This document shows, piece by piece, positions 9,902-17,584 of a stretch of DNA of 64,000 nt. Source of the stretch: Acidobacteriota bacterium. Lineage in GTDB: Bacteria; Acidobacteriota; Terriglobia; Terriglobales; Acidobacteriaceae. The position numbers and the translations under genes are program-made. A model generated the notes under the pieces. The model was given only the letters and a program-made list of their open reading frames with translations, did no database searches and was not told where the DNA came from. The stretch lies in assembly GCA_021816455.1 (NCBI GenBank), contig JAKAXU010000003.1:62001-126000 (forward strand), given 5' to 3'. Every line of letters begins with the position of its first letter. Position 1 is the first letter of the stretch.

Positions 9902-9934
9902 TCGGGCAATCCGGCTTCGATTGCGCCGTTCTGT

Positions 9935-9958
9935 GGGAAGTTTTCAATGAAGCTTCCC
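9935..9958 (+). terminator. weak hairpin after the aminotransferase gene
   Basis: Arms GGGAAG (9935-9940) and CTTCCC (9953-9958) enclose a 12-base loop; only a short TT follows. It may separate the aminotransferase transcript from the flagellar cluster, but it is a weak structure. Confidence 0.3.
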
Positions 9959-9977
9959 TTAGCGGCTGCATCGATGG

Positions 9978-12242
9978 ATGGCAACGAAGCTGCACTGGCA
10001 GCCGGGCATGGCCCTGGTGAGCAAGATCGCAGGCGCAGGGAGTGGGGAATCCGGGGGCAGTCCGACGACTGTCAGCGGTTCTCTCCTCGGCACCACCGGT
10101 TCAGCGGGCATCGACGGCCTGCTGGCGGCACTGTTGTCGGTTGCAGGCAAAGCCGTTGCTTCGACCGGCGCGAAGGGAAGCGCCGCAACCGCGGCTCCGG
10201 ATACGCAGGCAGCAGGAGCTCCCGGTCTGGCAGCCGGGCCGCAACAGGCTCTCTGGGCACAGGTTTTCGATCATTTTCAGCAGGGTGTGGGCGCCGAAGA
10301 AGCTGCCTCAGCGGCAGCGCGGAGCTTCGGACTGCTTCATACCGGACAACTGAACTTGGCACAACCGGATGCGTCGCAAGCGAATCTGGCATCGGGCGCA
10401 GAAGTTGCACCGTCGTCCGGGGTGCAGCTTCCCGCCGGTAAGGCTGCGCTCGGTTTTGGGCCTGCTGCTGGGAAGAGCGTAGCCGGAGCGAGCGGTGGAA
10501 TCTCCGCTGCGGTCTCCTCGACGGTGCCGGTTCTGTCAGCTTCCGAACTGATGCCTTTCTCCGCGTCTGGGACTGTACGCAAAGCAAGCGCCACACCGAT
10601 TCATGGCCGAGAGAAGGGCGCTCTGGCTGAAGCCCAGCGAAGGCCGGCCTCGACGACGAAAAAGGATATAGGAACGGCCCCCGGAAGCCTCAATCCGATG
10701 GCGTTGACGGCAGGGAAGGCGCTTCCGGTGGCGATCGTCGGCGTGGTCGTGCCGATGGTGGCGCCGGTCGCGCAGACGAATAGCGAGTCCAATGCGGGTA
10801 CGCCGGGCAAGGGTATGGGGGGTGTATCGGGCGGGAGTGATGTTTCTGGCGGGAGCATTCTGGGCGAGAGCGTTCTGGGTGGAAGCCTGTCGGGCGAAGC
10901 TGCTGTGCTGACAAGCATCCGAAGCTCGGAGACGACCACAGGCACTCCGCGCCCGACGGGAGCTGCGGGTGGGATTGTCGCGAATGGAGTTGTCGCGAGT
11001 GGAGCCAAATTGGCCTCTACCGGTGCTGCAGGAGTCGGCGAAGTCACAGCGGGTGGAGGAGCCGGAGCGTTCAGCGCCCAGGCGACCAGTATCGTGCGAG
11101 CGGGTATGGAGGCGAGCGGCGTTGTGCCGACCGAAAGCCATCCGACAGCTTCGGCCTCCTCGCATGTCAGCAGCGCAGCTGTGACCACCGGGCAGACCGC
11201 AGGACAAAGCGCTTCCGGCTCTGGGTCAGCGCAACCGTTGGTGACGCGACAGAGTGGAGGAAATGTGGTGGCCGGTGCGCAGAGCGTCTCGGGTGCAACC
11301 GAAGATGCGAAGAATTCTGTCGGCCCTAGGGCTGGCGCGGCGATCCACCCCGGTGCTCCGTCCACTGAAGCCGTCGCTGCTGTTCATGCAGCGCCGGGAG
11401 TATCCGCGGGAGTAACATTGGGTGCTGCGATCGCGCATCCGGCGGCGGCCGGAGCGGCCGTTCCGATCGCTGCTCCGATGACGACGGCGTTGCAGGCTGG
11501 TGCAACTGCACAGGCTTCGACCGGTGCAGCGATGCATCCGGGACAAGTCTTCGATGCGTTGGATGGCGCGGGTACCGCGGTTGGCGGAGCGAGTGCGATG
11601 GGATCGGCTCCTGGCGCGCTGCGGCCGACGATGGGATCGCCCAGTCTCTCGGTCGGCTATCAGGATGCGCGGCTTGGTTATGTGGAATTGCAGGCTCGTC
11701 AGGTGGCCGGATCGATCCAGGCAACGCTGGTATCGAGTTCCGAGGCGACGCGCAGTGCGCTGGAAGGGCAGCTTGGATCGCTGGGTGGATGGCTGGCGCA
11801 ACGCGCTACGCCGGTGGACCGACTAACGGTGACTGCACCAAACAGCAGAATGGCGACCGATCACGGCGGATCAGCGCCCTACGGTGGAGGTTCGGGTGGA
11901 CAGGCAGGTGGAAATGCAGGGAGAGATTCCCGGGGATATCCCGGAGGTGAGTTCCTGAGCAGTTCGGGTGGATTTTCCGGTAACCCGGGCAGCGGAGAGG
12001 ATCATGGAGCTGCCGGGAGAGCCTCGGAGCAGAGTTCGCTCCGTGCCGTCGCATCGAGTCTGGCAGTGCAGCCGGTGCGCTCCGGTTGGAAGATGGTGCA
12101 AGCCGAAGCAACGGTCGGAAGCGCGATGGACCCGAGCGCGGTGGCTGGCACGGATGCGGCAGTCCGAAGTACGGGCATGACCTCAGGAGTCGCTGGCTCT
12201 TCGCGTCAGGGGATAGGGCAGCGAATCTCAGTGCGTGCCTGA
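9978..12242 (+). CDS. fliK: flagellar hook-length control protein, FliK-like
   Basis: FliK is an exported molecular ruler that measures the hook and switches export specificity through FlhB. The 754-residue product is extremely rich in Ala, Gly, Ser and Thr for its first 560 residues, as expected for an extended ruler region. A compact C-terminal segment at about residues 556-620 (LGYVELQARQVAGSIQATLV, SALEGQLGSLGGWLAQRATPVDRLTV) has the strand-helix pattern of the FliK C-terminal Flg_hook domain. It is followed by about 130 further Gly/Ser-rich residues. Position directly before flgD and flgE supports the call. The first usable ATG is 9978 and no strong ribosome site precedes it. It is long for a FliK (400-650 is common). 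Confidence 0.8.
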   Translation: MATKLHWQPGMALVSKIAGAGSGESGGSPTTVSGSLLGTTGSAGIDGLLAALLSVAGKAVASTGAKGSAATAAPDTQAAGAPGLAAGPQQALWAQVFDHFQQGVGAEEAASAAARSFGLLHTGQLNLAQPDASQANLASGAEVAPSSGVQLPAGKAALGFGPAAGKSVAGASGGISAAVSSTVPVLSASELMPFSASGTVRKASATPIHGREKGALAEAQRRPASTTKKDIGTAPGSLNPMALTAGKALPVAIVGVVVPMVAPVAQTNSESNAGTPGKGMGGVSGGSDVSGGSILGESVLGGSLSGEAAVLTSIRSSETTTGTPRPTGAAGGIVANGVVASGAKLASTGAAGVGEVTAGGGAGAFSAQATSIVRAGMEASGVVPTESHPTASASSHVSSAAVTTGQTAGQSASGSGSAQPLVTRQSGGNVVAGAQSVSGATEDAKNSVGPRAGAAIHPGAPSTEAVAAVHAAPGVSAGVTLGAAIAHPAAAGAAVPIAAPMTTALQAGATAQASTGAAMHPGQVFDALDGAGTAVGGASAMGSAPGALRPTMGSPSLSVGYQDARLGYVELQARQVAGSIQATLVSSSEATRSALEGQLGSLGGWLAQRATPVDRLTVTAPNSRMATDHGGSAPYGGGSGGQAGGNAGRDSRGYPGGEFLSSSGGFSGNPGSGEDHGAAGRASEQSSLRAVASSLAVQPVRSGWKMVQAEATVGSAMDPSAVAGTDAAVRSTGMTSGVAGSSRQGIGQRISVRA

Positions 12243-12269
12243 GCAGCCGGGTCAGCACGGACGGATGAG

Positions 12270-12296
12270 GGAAACCTGAGAGCAGTTGCGGTTTCC
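12270..12296. repeat. inverted repeat between fliK and flgD
   Basis: Arms GGAAACC (12270-12276) and GGTTTCC (12290-12296) with a 13-base loop could form an RNA hairpin. There is no T-run, so it may be an RNA processing or stability element rather than a terminator. Confidence 0.35.
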
Positions 12297-12420
12297 ATGA
12301 GAGTTTATCCATGGCGTCTGGCCATCGTTGGCACGTCAGGCGCAGGGAGTTTCAGGGCAGGCAGGATGATCGTCTTCCGGGAGCAAGAACGCACGAGGCT
12401 GACGGCAGAAGGAGTGAGCG

Positions 12421-13068
12421 ATGGGTCAGGCGGCGATGTTGGGGATGTTGTCGGCATGGAACCAGGGCGTGAAGCCAGAGGCTGTGGGGAGTGGCATGGC
12501 GAGCACGGCGACCGCCGATGCGACGTCGTCCACCAGTTCGGCGGCCGATGCCGGAGTTGGAATTACGGCCAACGACTTTCTGACCCTGCTGGTGACCGAG
12601 ATGCAGAATCAGGATCCGACCGCGGATGTCGATCCGAATTCGTATATCAATCAGCTGGTACAGATCAACAGCCTTGAGCAACTGATCTCGATTAACCAGA
12701 ACACGACCCCGGCGACCGGGAGCAGCTCCTCGGGTTCGGGAACGACGGGTCCGGGCAGTTCGACCGGAGCGGTGACCGCGTCGACAGGGGTTACGGGGAG
12801 TGCCTTCACCGCCGGACCCGGCGTGCTGGCACGCTCTGCCGCTTCCGGGACTGCGCTGCCGATCGGCGTGACCGGGACAGCGGCGGCCATGCGCGCAGGG
12901 GTCCAGGTTGTGCACGGAAATATGAGTCCGCCGCCGGTCTCCGGAGCTGCCGAGACGGTGGCCGGAGCGTTGGCGCATCCTGCGAGCGCAGGACGTTCGA
13001 TTCGACCTGCCGGGTATGGGCATGCCATCCGGGATATTCCGGTGCCAGGCACTTTGATCTCGCGTTAG
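12421..13068 (+). CDS. flgD: flagellar hook assembly (cap) protein, FlgD-like
   Basis: FlgD caps the growing hook and directs FlgE polymerisation. The conserved FlgD N-terminal region is plain at about residues 49-95: DFLTLLVTEMQNQDPTADVD, then YINQLVQINSLEQLISIN. The remaining 120 residues are Gly/Ser/Ala-rich and do not show a recognisable Tudor or Ig-like FlgD C-terminal module, so this is either a divergent or a reduced cap protein. The ATG has AAGGAG seven bases upstream. The placement between fliK and flgE is the common arrangement. Confidence 0.87.
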   Translation: MGQAAMLGMLSAWNQGVKPEAVGSGMASTATADATSSTSSAADAGVGITANDFLTLLVTEMQNQDPTADVDPNSYINQLVQINSLEQLISINQNTTPATGSSSSGSGTTGPGSSTGAVTASTGVTGSAFTAGPGVLARSAASGTALPIGVTGTAAAMRAGVQVVHGNMSPPPVSGAAETVAGALAHPASAGRSIRPAGYGHAIRDIPVPGTLISR

Positions 13069-13154
13069 AACGCAGGGCAGCAGTGTCCGTGAAGGCAAAG
13101 AAGCGGGCACGAACGACCTCAGAAAACCAGTAACAGAAACCAGGAGGAAAGACT

Positions 13155-14396
13155 GTGGCAAGTTTCTACATTCCACTGACGGGCTTGAGTTCCGACGCAA
13201 CGGCGCTGAACACCATCGCCAATAACCTGTCCAACCTGAACACGACGGGCTACAAGGATCAGTCCGTCAACTTCTCGGACTTTTTCTACCAGCAGATTGG
13301 CCAGACCGGCTCCGGCAACCCGATTCAACAAGGCTCGGGTGTGCAGACGGCCGATATTGCCTCCAACTTTACGCAGGGCAACGTGAATACGACGGGAACG
13401 GCAAGCAACATGGCTATTGACGGCAATGGGTTCTTCGTTCTCAGCTCCGGCAATGGAAACAACGTCTATACGCGCAATGGCAATTTCACGATGAACTCCA
13501 CCGGAGGCCTGGTTTCGCAGGACGGGCTGTCGGTGATGGGGTACCCGGCAACCAATGGCGTAGTGAACACGAATGCGCCCCTGACTGCGCTGACGATTCC
13601 CGTCGGCCAGGTGGAGCCGCCTGCAGCGACCACTTCGATTGCCATGACGGCGAACCTGAACTCAACCGCGGCAGTGGGCACGATGGTGCCGAGCCAGATC
13701 ACGCTTTACGATTCGCTGGGGCAGAGCCACGTGGCGACAATCAACTACACCAAGACAGGCACCAACACGTGGAGCTACTCGATCTCGCTACCGGCCGGTG
13801 ACCAGACGGGAAGTGGTACTTCGACCAACACAACGGGCACGCTCACCTTCAACAGCAGTGGTGATCTGGTGACTCCTGCCGCCAACGTGACTGGCATCAG
13901 CTTTACGGGGCTGGCCGACGGAGCGGCCAATTTGTCCTTCAACTGGAATCTATACAACGGCAGTGGCGGGAACTCGACACTGACCCAGGTGGATGCGGCC
14001 TCGGCGGTCACGGCAACCAACCAGAATGGCTTTGCCAGCGGCGAGTATCAGAGCTTTACGGTGAATTCGGACGGAACGGTGATCGCCAGCTTCTCCAACG
14101 GACAGCAGCAGGCAGTTGGTCAGGTGGCGCTGGCTTCGGTGACCAACGATCAGGGACTGAAGCTGCTGGGCAACGGTGAGTACGCGACAACGCTGGCCAG
14201 TGGCACGGCTGTCGCCGCCGCCTCCGGAACCGCCGGAATGGGTACGATTCAGGGTGGTTCGCTCGAACAGTCGAATGTGAACATCTCGAGCGAGTTCTCG
14301 AACCTCATCATCGCGCAGCGCGCCTTCGAGGCCAATTCGAAGGCGGTGACCACCTTTGACAACGTCGCCCAGGACACCATCGATATGGTGCACTGA
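13155..14396 (+). CDS. flgE: flagellar hook protein FlgE
   Basis: FlgE is the subunit of the flexible hook. The N-terminal rod-hook motif is clear (YIPLTGLSSDATALNTIANNLSNLNTTGYK, about residues 5-34), as is the D1 segment FFVLSSGNGNNVYTRNGNF (about 94-112). The C-terminal helix reads LEQSNVNISSEFSNLIIAQRAFEANSKAV. Length of 413 residues is typical. The start is GTG at 13155 with a strong AGGAGGAAAG ribosome site. Threonine, serine and asparagine enrichment is usual for hook proteins. Confidence 0.96.
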   Translation: MASFYIPLTGLSSDATALNTIANNLSNLNTTGYKDQSVNFSDFFYQQIGQTGSGNPIQQGSGVQTADIASNFTQGNVNTTGTASNMAIDGNGFFVLSSGNGNNVYTRNGNFTMNSTGGLVSQDGLSVMGYPATNGVVNTNAPLTALTIPVGQVEPPAATTSIAMTANLNSTAAVGTMVPSQITLYDSLGQSHVATINYTKTGTNTWSYSISLPAGDQTGSGTSTNTTGTLTFNSSGDLVTPAANVTGISFTGLADGAANLSFNWNLYNGSGGNSTLTQVDAASAVTATNQNGFASGEYQSFTVNSDGTVIASFSNGQQQAVGQVALASVTNDQGLKLLGNGEYATTLASGTAVAAASGTAGMGTIQGGSLEQSNVNISSEFSNLIIAQRAFEANSKAVTTFDNVAQDTIDMVH

Positions 14397-14417
14397 GCGG
14401 TATGCGGGGCAGGGTAA

Positions 14418-14441
14418 GGGCCGATACTCCTCCGTCGGCCC
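14418..14441 (+). terminator. GC-rich hairpin after flgE
   Basis: Arms GGGCCGA (14418-14424) and TCGGCCC (14435-14441) form a perfect 7-bp stem with a 10-base loop, 21 bases after the flgE stop. No T-run follows, so it may attenuate transcription or protect the upstream messenger 3' end rather than end transcription fully. The 14397-14633 gap otherwise holds nothing I can identify. Confidence 0.4.
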
Positions 14442-14633
14442 ACCCCTCTTCGGTGCGGGCGAGATCCGGTTCCGCCGGAAGCCTCCCCTCTCTTGTACCC
14501 CGCGTTCAAGTCGTCAGTAAGCTATCCCGGCAGCTCGTCTGCGCCTCTAAAGTTTTTCTAATAAGCATCTCCCCATCCCGGTCCCTCGATTGCTCCCGGC
14601 ATCCGCGAAGTTCATTTCTTTTTCGGACGATCT

Positions 14634-15041
14634 ATGGCATCCGTTGCACAAACTGCGGCTCCCGGAAGTACCCTCCGCGCCTTCTCACCGGTGGTGTCGG
14701 CAGAGGCATCCGGCGGGCAATCCTCTGTTCCTCTCGAAGCAGGTGGGCTGGTTCCGGTCGAATCAGCAGCAGTGTTGCGAGTGGATCCCTCTGAGGCGGA
14801 GGTCACGGCCGATCCAATCCCTGCCGCGGTGCTGCTCTTGCCGGTGGCTGTAGCGGTGGCAGTTCCGGTTCGCAACTTTCGTGTGCGCAATCTGTTGGCG
14901 ATGCGCGCCGGAGCCGTTCTGGAGACGCAATGGGGACATAGCGAAGATCTTCCGCTGGCTTCGGGCAATGTGCAGCTTGCCTGGACCGAGTTTGAAGTCA
15001 TCGAAACGCAGCTTGCCGTGCGCGTAACGCGGTTGGCTTGA
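14634..15041 (+). CDS. fliN: FliN-like SpoA-domain protein (flagellar C-ring)
   Basis: FliN-type proteins form the lower C-ring of the motor switch and help dock export substrates. The 135-residue product has a variable N-terminus of about 75 residues and a C-terminal SpoA domain (VRNFRVRNLLAMRAGAVLETQW, then a TEFEVIETQLAVRVTRLA ending), the conserved FliN/FliM/SpaO fold. It sits before the fliO-like gene and fliPQR, a frequent fliN position. The ATG at 14634 has only a weak CGGA upstream, so the start could differ. A second SpoA-domain protein is encoded at 23255-24058, so the organism has at least two FliN-like subunits. Confidence 0.8.
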   Translation: MASVAQTAAPGSTLRAFSPVVSAEASGGQSSVPLEAGGLVPVESAAVLRVDPSEAEVTADPIPAAVLLLPVAVAVAVPVRNFRVRNLLAMRAGAVLETQWGHSEDLPLASGNVQLAWTEFEVIETQLAVRVTRLA

Positions 15042-15053
15042 ATTGGGGGCGGA

Positions 15054-15632
15054 ATGACAAACGGGAAGACAAGCGCGCTGACCAGAAGGATGACTCAGTC
15101 CCGGCGGGCAGGGGAAGAGCGCACATTGGCGTGCGAGAGTGAGCGTAAGCCGGAGCGAATGAAAACGCGGTCGACAGGACAGACAGATGAAAAGAAGCTC
15201 AGCGGAAGACTGTGGCGGCGAGTTTCCGGGCTGCTTGGTCGCGGAGCGAAAGAGCTTCGGGCGAGGATCGCATCTCTGCTGGTGAGCTTGCGCAGTCGGC
15301 GCAGTCTTCCGGGGGGATCTGGGAGACCGCTGCGTGTGGTCGATCAGATCTCGGCCGGTCCGAAGCTGCGGCTGATTCTTCTGGATGTGGAAGGGGAGCG
15401 GGTACTTTTGGCCGCCTCAGGCGATCAGGTTCCGGGAATGTTGATGCTGCCCGGCACGCGCGCTCATTCGATCGGAAAGCACGGCGACAGAGCCGTTGCG
15501 CATCGGCGGAAACAGGACGAGTCGACTTTCGTTGTCGGCTGGAAGAGGGGAAAAAAGGGTTTGCTTCGAGCCGGAGACGCGAACGTTGCGGGATGGACGG
15601 CGAAGCCGATTGCAGGGAGTGATATCCAGTGA
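15054..15632 (+). CDS. fliO: FliO-like protein lacking an obvious membrane segment
   Basis: FliO is an assembly factor for the FliP ring. Identification rests on position directly before fliP and on the segment LRVVDQISAGPKLRLILLDV (about residues 98-117), followed by GERVLLAASGDQVPGMLMLP, which resembles the FliO cytoplasmic domain. The protein is unusual. The first 95 residues are highly basic (many Arg/Lys) and I cannot find the single transmembrane helix that FliO normally has. The ATG at 15054 follows GGGGGCGGA. The stop overlaps the fliP GTG start (GTGA). Confidence 0.6.
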   Translation: MTNGKTSALTRRMTQSRRAGEERTLACESERKPERMKTRSTGQTDEKKLSGRLWRRVSGLLGRGAKELRARIASLLVSLRSRRSLPGGSGRPLRVVDQISAGPKLRLILLDVEGERVLLAASGDQVPGMLMLPGTRAHSIGKHGDRAVAHRRKQDESTFVVGWKRGKKGLLRAGDANVAGWTAKPIAGSDIQ

Positions 15633-16336
15633 GTGGCCTGTTGCTGATGATGCGCGTTGCCGCCCCGCGTGTGGCGCCGGTGCTGCCGGATTTGGGCGCG
15701 CGGCTGCGGCCTGGCGATTCGACGCCCTGGACTATTCTTTTCGTCCTTACGCTGATTACGCTGCTGCCGGCGTTGATTATGGCTGTGACGCCGATGGTGC
15801 GGCTGATGGTAGTCTTCCACTTTCTGCGTCAGGCGTTGGGAACGCAGACGGCTCCCTCGAATACGACGCTGCTGGGGCTGGGTCTGGTGATGACGTGGTT
15901 CCTGATGCAGCCGGTGCTGATGCAGGTCGAGCAGCAGGCTGTGACGCCGTATCGCGAAGGCAAAGTGACGGGCTGGCAGGCGATCGATCAGGGAGCGACA
16001 CCGATCAAGGCGTATCTGCTGCGCTATGCGCGCGAGAAGGATCTGGCGTTGTTTACCGCCGCCGGACAGATTCCGCGACCCAATCAGCCGATGGATCTTC
16101 CGATGCGGGTGGTGATGCCGGCCTATATGCTCTCAGAGCTGAAGTCCGGCTTCGCCATCGGCGCGGTGCTGTACTTGCCTTTTCTGCTGATTGACATGGT
16201 GACGGCGGCGGTGACGACCTCAATCGGAATGTTTCAACTGCCGCCGGTAGTGATCTCGACGCCATTGAAGATTTTGTTGTTTGTCATTGTCGATGGATGG
16301 AACCTGGTAGCCGGGTCTCTGCTGAAGAGCTTTTGA
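15629..16336 (+). CDS. fliP: flagellar export gate protein FliP
   Basis: FliP forms the core of the type III export gate with FliQ and FliR. The 235-residue product shows the signature helices (PWTILFVLTLITLLPALIMAVTPMVRLMVVFHFLRQALGTQ, about residues 32-72) and the second conserved block (MPAYMLSELKSGFAIGAVLYLPFLLIDMV, about 166-194). It also has the closing helix ending VDGWNLVAGSLLKSF. The N-terminus is short and no cleavable signal peptide is apparent, unlike enterobacterial FliP. The GTG start overlaps the upstream stop codon, consistent with a fliO-P-Q-R operon. Confidence 0.96.
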   Translation: MSGLLLMMRVAAPRVAPVLPDLGARLRPGDSTPWTILFVLTLITLLPALIMAVTPMVRLMVVFHFLRQALGTQTAPSNTTLLGLGLVMTWFLMQPVLMQVEQQAVTPYREGKVTGWQAIDQGATPIKAYLLRYAREKDLALFTAAGQIPRPNQPMDLPMRVVMPAYMLSELKSGFAIGAVLYLPFLLIDMVTAAVTTSIGMFQLPPVVISTPLKILLFVIVDGWNLVAGSLLKSF

Positions 16337-16360
16337 ACGGTGCTCGGGTCCGGTTGCTGC

Positions 16361-16405
16361 GCGGAGGAGTGATACACGGAGGGGTGATGCGCGGAGGAAT
16401 GCGAT
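16361..16405 (+). repeat. three tandem 15-bp Shine-Dalgarno-like repeats before fliQ
   Basis: Three contiguous imperfect 15-bp copies begin at 16361, 16376 and 16391, each with a CGGAGGRRTG core. The third copy supplies the fliQ ribosome site (GGAGGA, with ATG at 16404). The first two carry GTG codons at the corresponding place but open no useful frame. Confidence 0.75.
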
Positions 16406-16673
16406 GACGCCGGATATGGCTGCCGAGATGGTGCGGCAACTGCTGAAGGAATCGATGATTGTGGCCGCGCCGGTGCTGCTGGCGACGGTAGTGATCAGCT
16501 TTGTGCTGAGCCTGTTGCAGACGCTGACCTCGCTGCAGGATCAGTCGCTGACCTCGGTTCCGCGACTGTTTGTCGTGGTCGGGCTGCTGGCGGTGGCGAT
16601 GCCATGGTTCATTCATCGGCTGACCAGCTATACGCACGTTCTGTATGACAACCTTGGCCGCTACACGCACTGA
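16404..16673 (+). CDS. fliQ: flagellar export gate protein FliQ
   Basis: FliQ is a two-helix inner membrane component of the flagellar export gate. The 89 residues show the family pattern: an N-terminal amphipathic start, a first membrane helix (IVAAPVLLATVVISFVLSLL), the connector TLTSLQDQSLTSVPRL and a second helix (LFVVVGLLAVAMPWFIHRL). Length is normal. Between fliP and fliR with a strong upstream ribosome site in a tandem repeat. Confidence 0.95.
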   Translation: MTPDMAAEMVRQLLKESMIVAAPVLLATVVISFVLSLLQTLTSLQDQSLTSVPRLFVVVGLLAVAMPWFIHRLTSYTHVLYDNLGRYTH

Positions 16674-16685
16674 GGCTGAGACGGG

Positions 16686-17582
16686 ATGAAGATGGACGAT
16701 CTGCTTGCAGCGGGTGTGAACTACGCGGTCACCGGTCACGCAACTCTGGTTCACGCGGCTTTGGCTCACGCAGTCAGGGGTCAGGAAGTCAGGGGCCAAA
16801 CCGCCGGGGATTCGGATGCTCTCGCGCAGTGGAGCGCGATGGCTTCGACGCTGGTGCTGATCCTGATTCGCGTGAGCGTGGTGATGGCCATAGGACCGCT
16901 GTTCTCCTCACGAGTCTTCGCGGTGCGCACCAAGATCATCTTTGCGCTGCTGCTGACATGGCTGGTGGCGCCGGTGGCGACGTTGCAGGCTCCGACGCTT
17001 GGAGTGGCCAGTGTGATGGGCGAACTGGCTGTGGGCGGAGTGTATGCGCTGACGCTGGCCATGCTAAGCGAGATTCTGCTGCTGGCCGGGCAGGTGGCTG
17101 GCGTACAGTTCAGTTTTTCGTTGGTGAATCTGCTGGATCCAAGTTCGGAGATCCAGACGCCTCTTTTGGCGGATCTCTTCCAGTTGTTCGGACTTTGGAT
17201 TCTGTTTGCCGCCGGACTGGACCGCCTGCTTCTGCACTCACTGATGCGCAGCCTGCGCGCGCTTCCTCCTGGCGCCTTCGTTCTGCACCCGGCGACGATT
17301 GCGCGGGAGCTGACGCCGATGCTTTCGGGTGCGTTTTTTGCCGCTCTGCAACTGGTTGCTCCGTTGCTGGCGGTTACGGTGCTGGTGGACATTGCGGTGG
17401 CTCTGGTAGGAAAGCTTGCTCCGCAACTGCCTGTAATTTCAATGACGATTCCGCTGAAGACTCTGCTGGGTCTGGCCATATTGATTGGCACTCTGGCTCT
17501 GTGGCCGCGCTATCTTGAGGCGCGCTTCGATGAACTGCTATCGGCTGCCGAGCATCTGCTCAGGCAGGCTGCGGGGGGCTGA
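16686..17582 (+). CDS. fliR: flagellar export gate protein FliR
   Basis: FliR completes the export gate. The 298-residue protein has six or more predicted membrane helices and conserved segments IGPLFSSRVFAVRTKIIFALLL (about residues 76-97), GEL..GGVYALTLAMLSEILLLAGQVAGVQFSFSLVNLLDP (about 117-157) and the C-terminal PLKTLLGLAILI. It carries an extra N-terminal stretch of about 50 residues compared with typical FliR, containing a small internal repeat (TGHATLVHAALAHAVRGQEVRGQ); translation may start later, but no better ribosome site is visible. The gene ends two bases before flhB. Confidence 0.94.
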   Translation: MKMDDLLAAGVNYAVTGHATLVHAALAHAVRGQEVRGQTAGDSDALAQWSAMASTLVLILIRVSVVMAIGPLFSSRVFAVRTKIIFALLLTWLVAPVATLQAPTLGVASVMGELAVGGVYALTLAMLSEILLLAGQVAGVQFSFSLVNLLDPSSEIQTPLLADLFQLFGLWILFAAGLDRLLLHSLMRSLRALPPGAFVLHPATIARELTPMLSGAFFAALQLVAPLLAVTVLVDIAVALVGKLAPQLPVISMTIPLKTLLGLAILIGTLALWPRYLEARFDELLSAAEHLLRQAAGG

Positions 17583-17584
17583 GG

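Noticed and set aside
13104-13119. GGGCACGAACGACCTC before flgE as a sigma-54 promoter
   Set aside because: The -24 half is good, but the bases at the -12 position are CT rather than GC.
14420-14427. GCCGATAC after flgE as a FliA -10 element
   Set aside because: The octamer 11 bases upstream (TATGCGGG) matches the -35 consensus poorly, and the sequence is one arm of the hairpin at 14418-14441.
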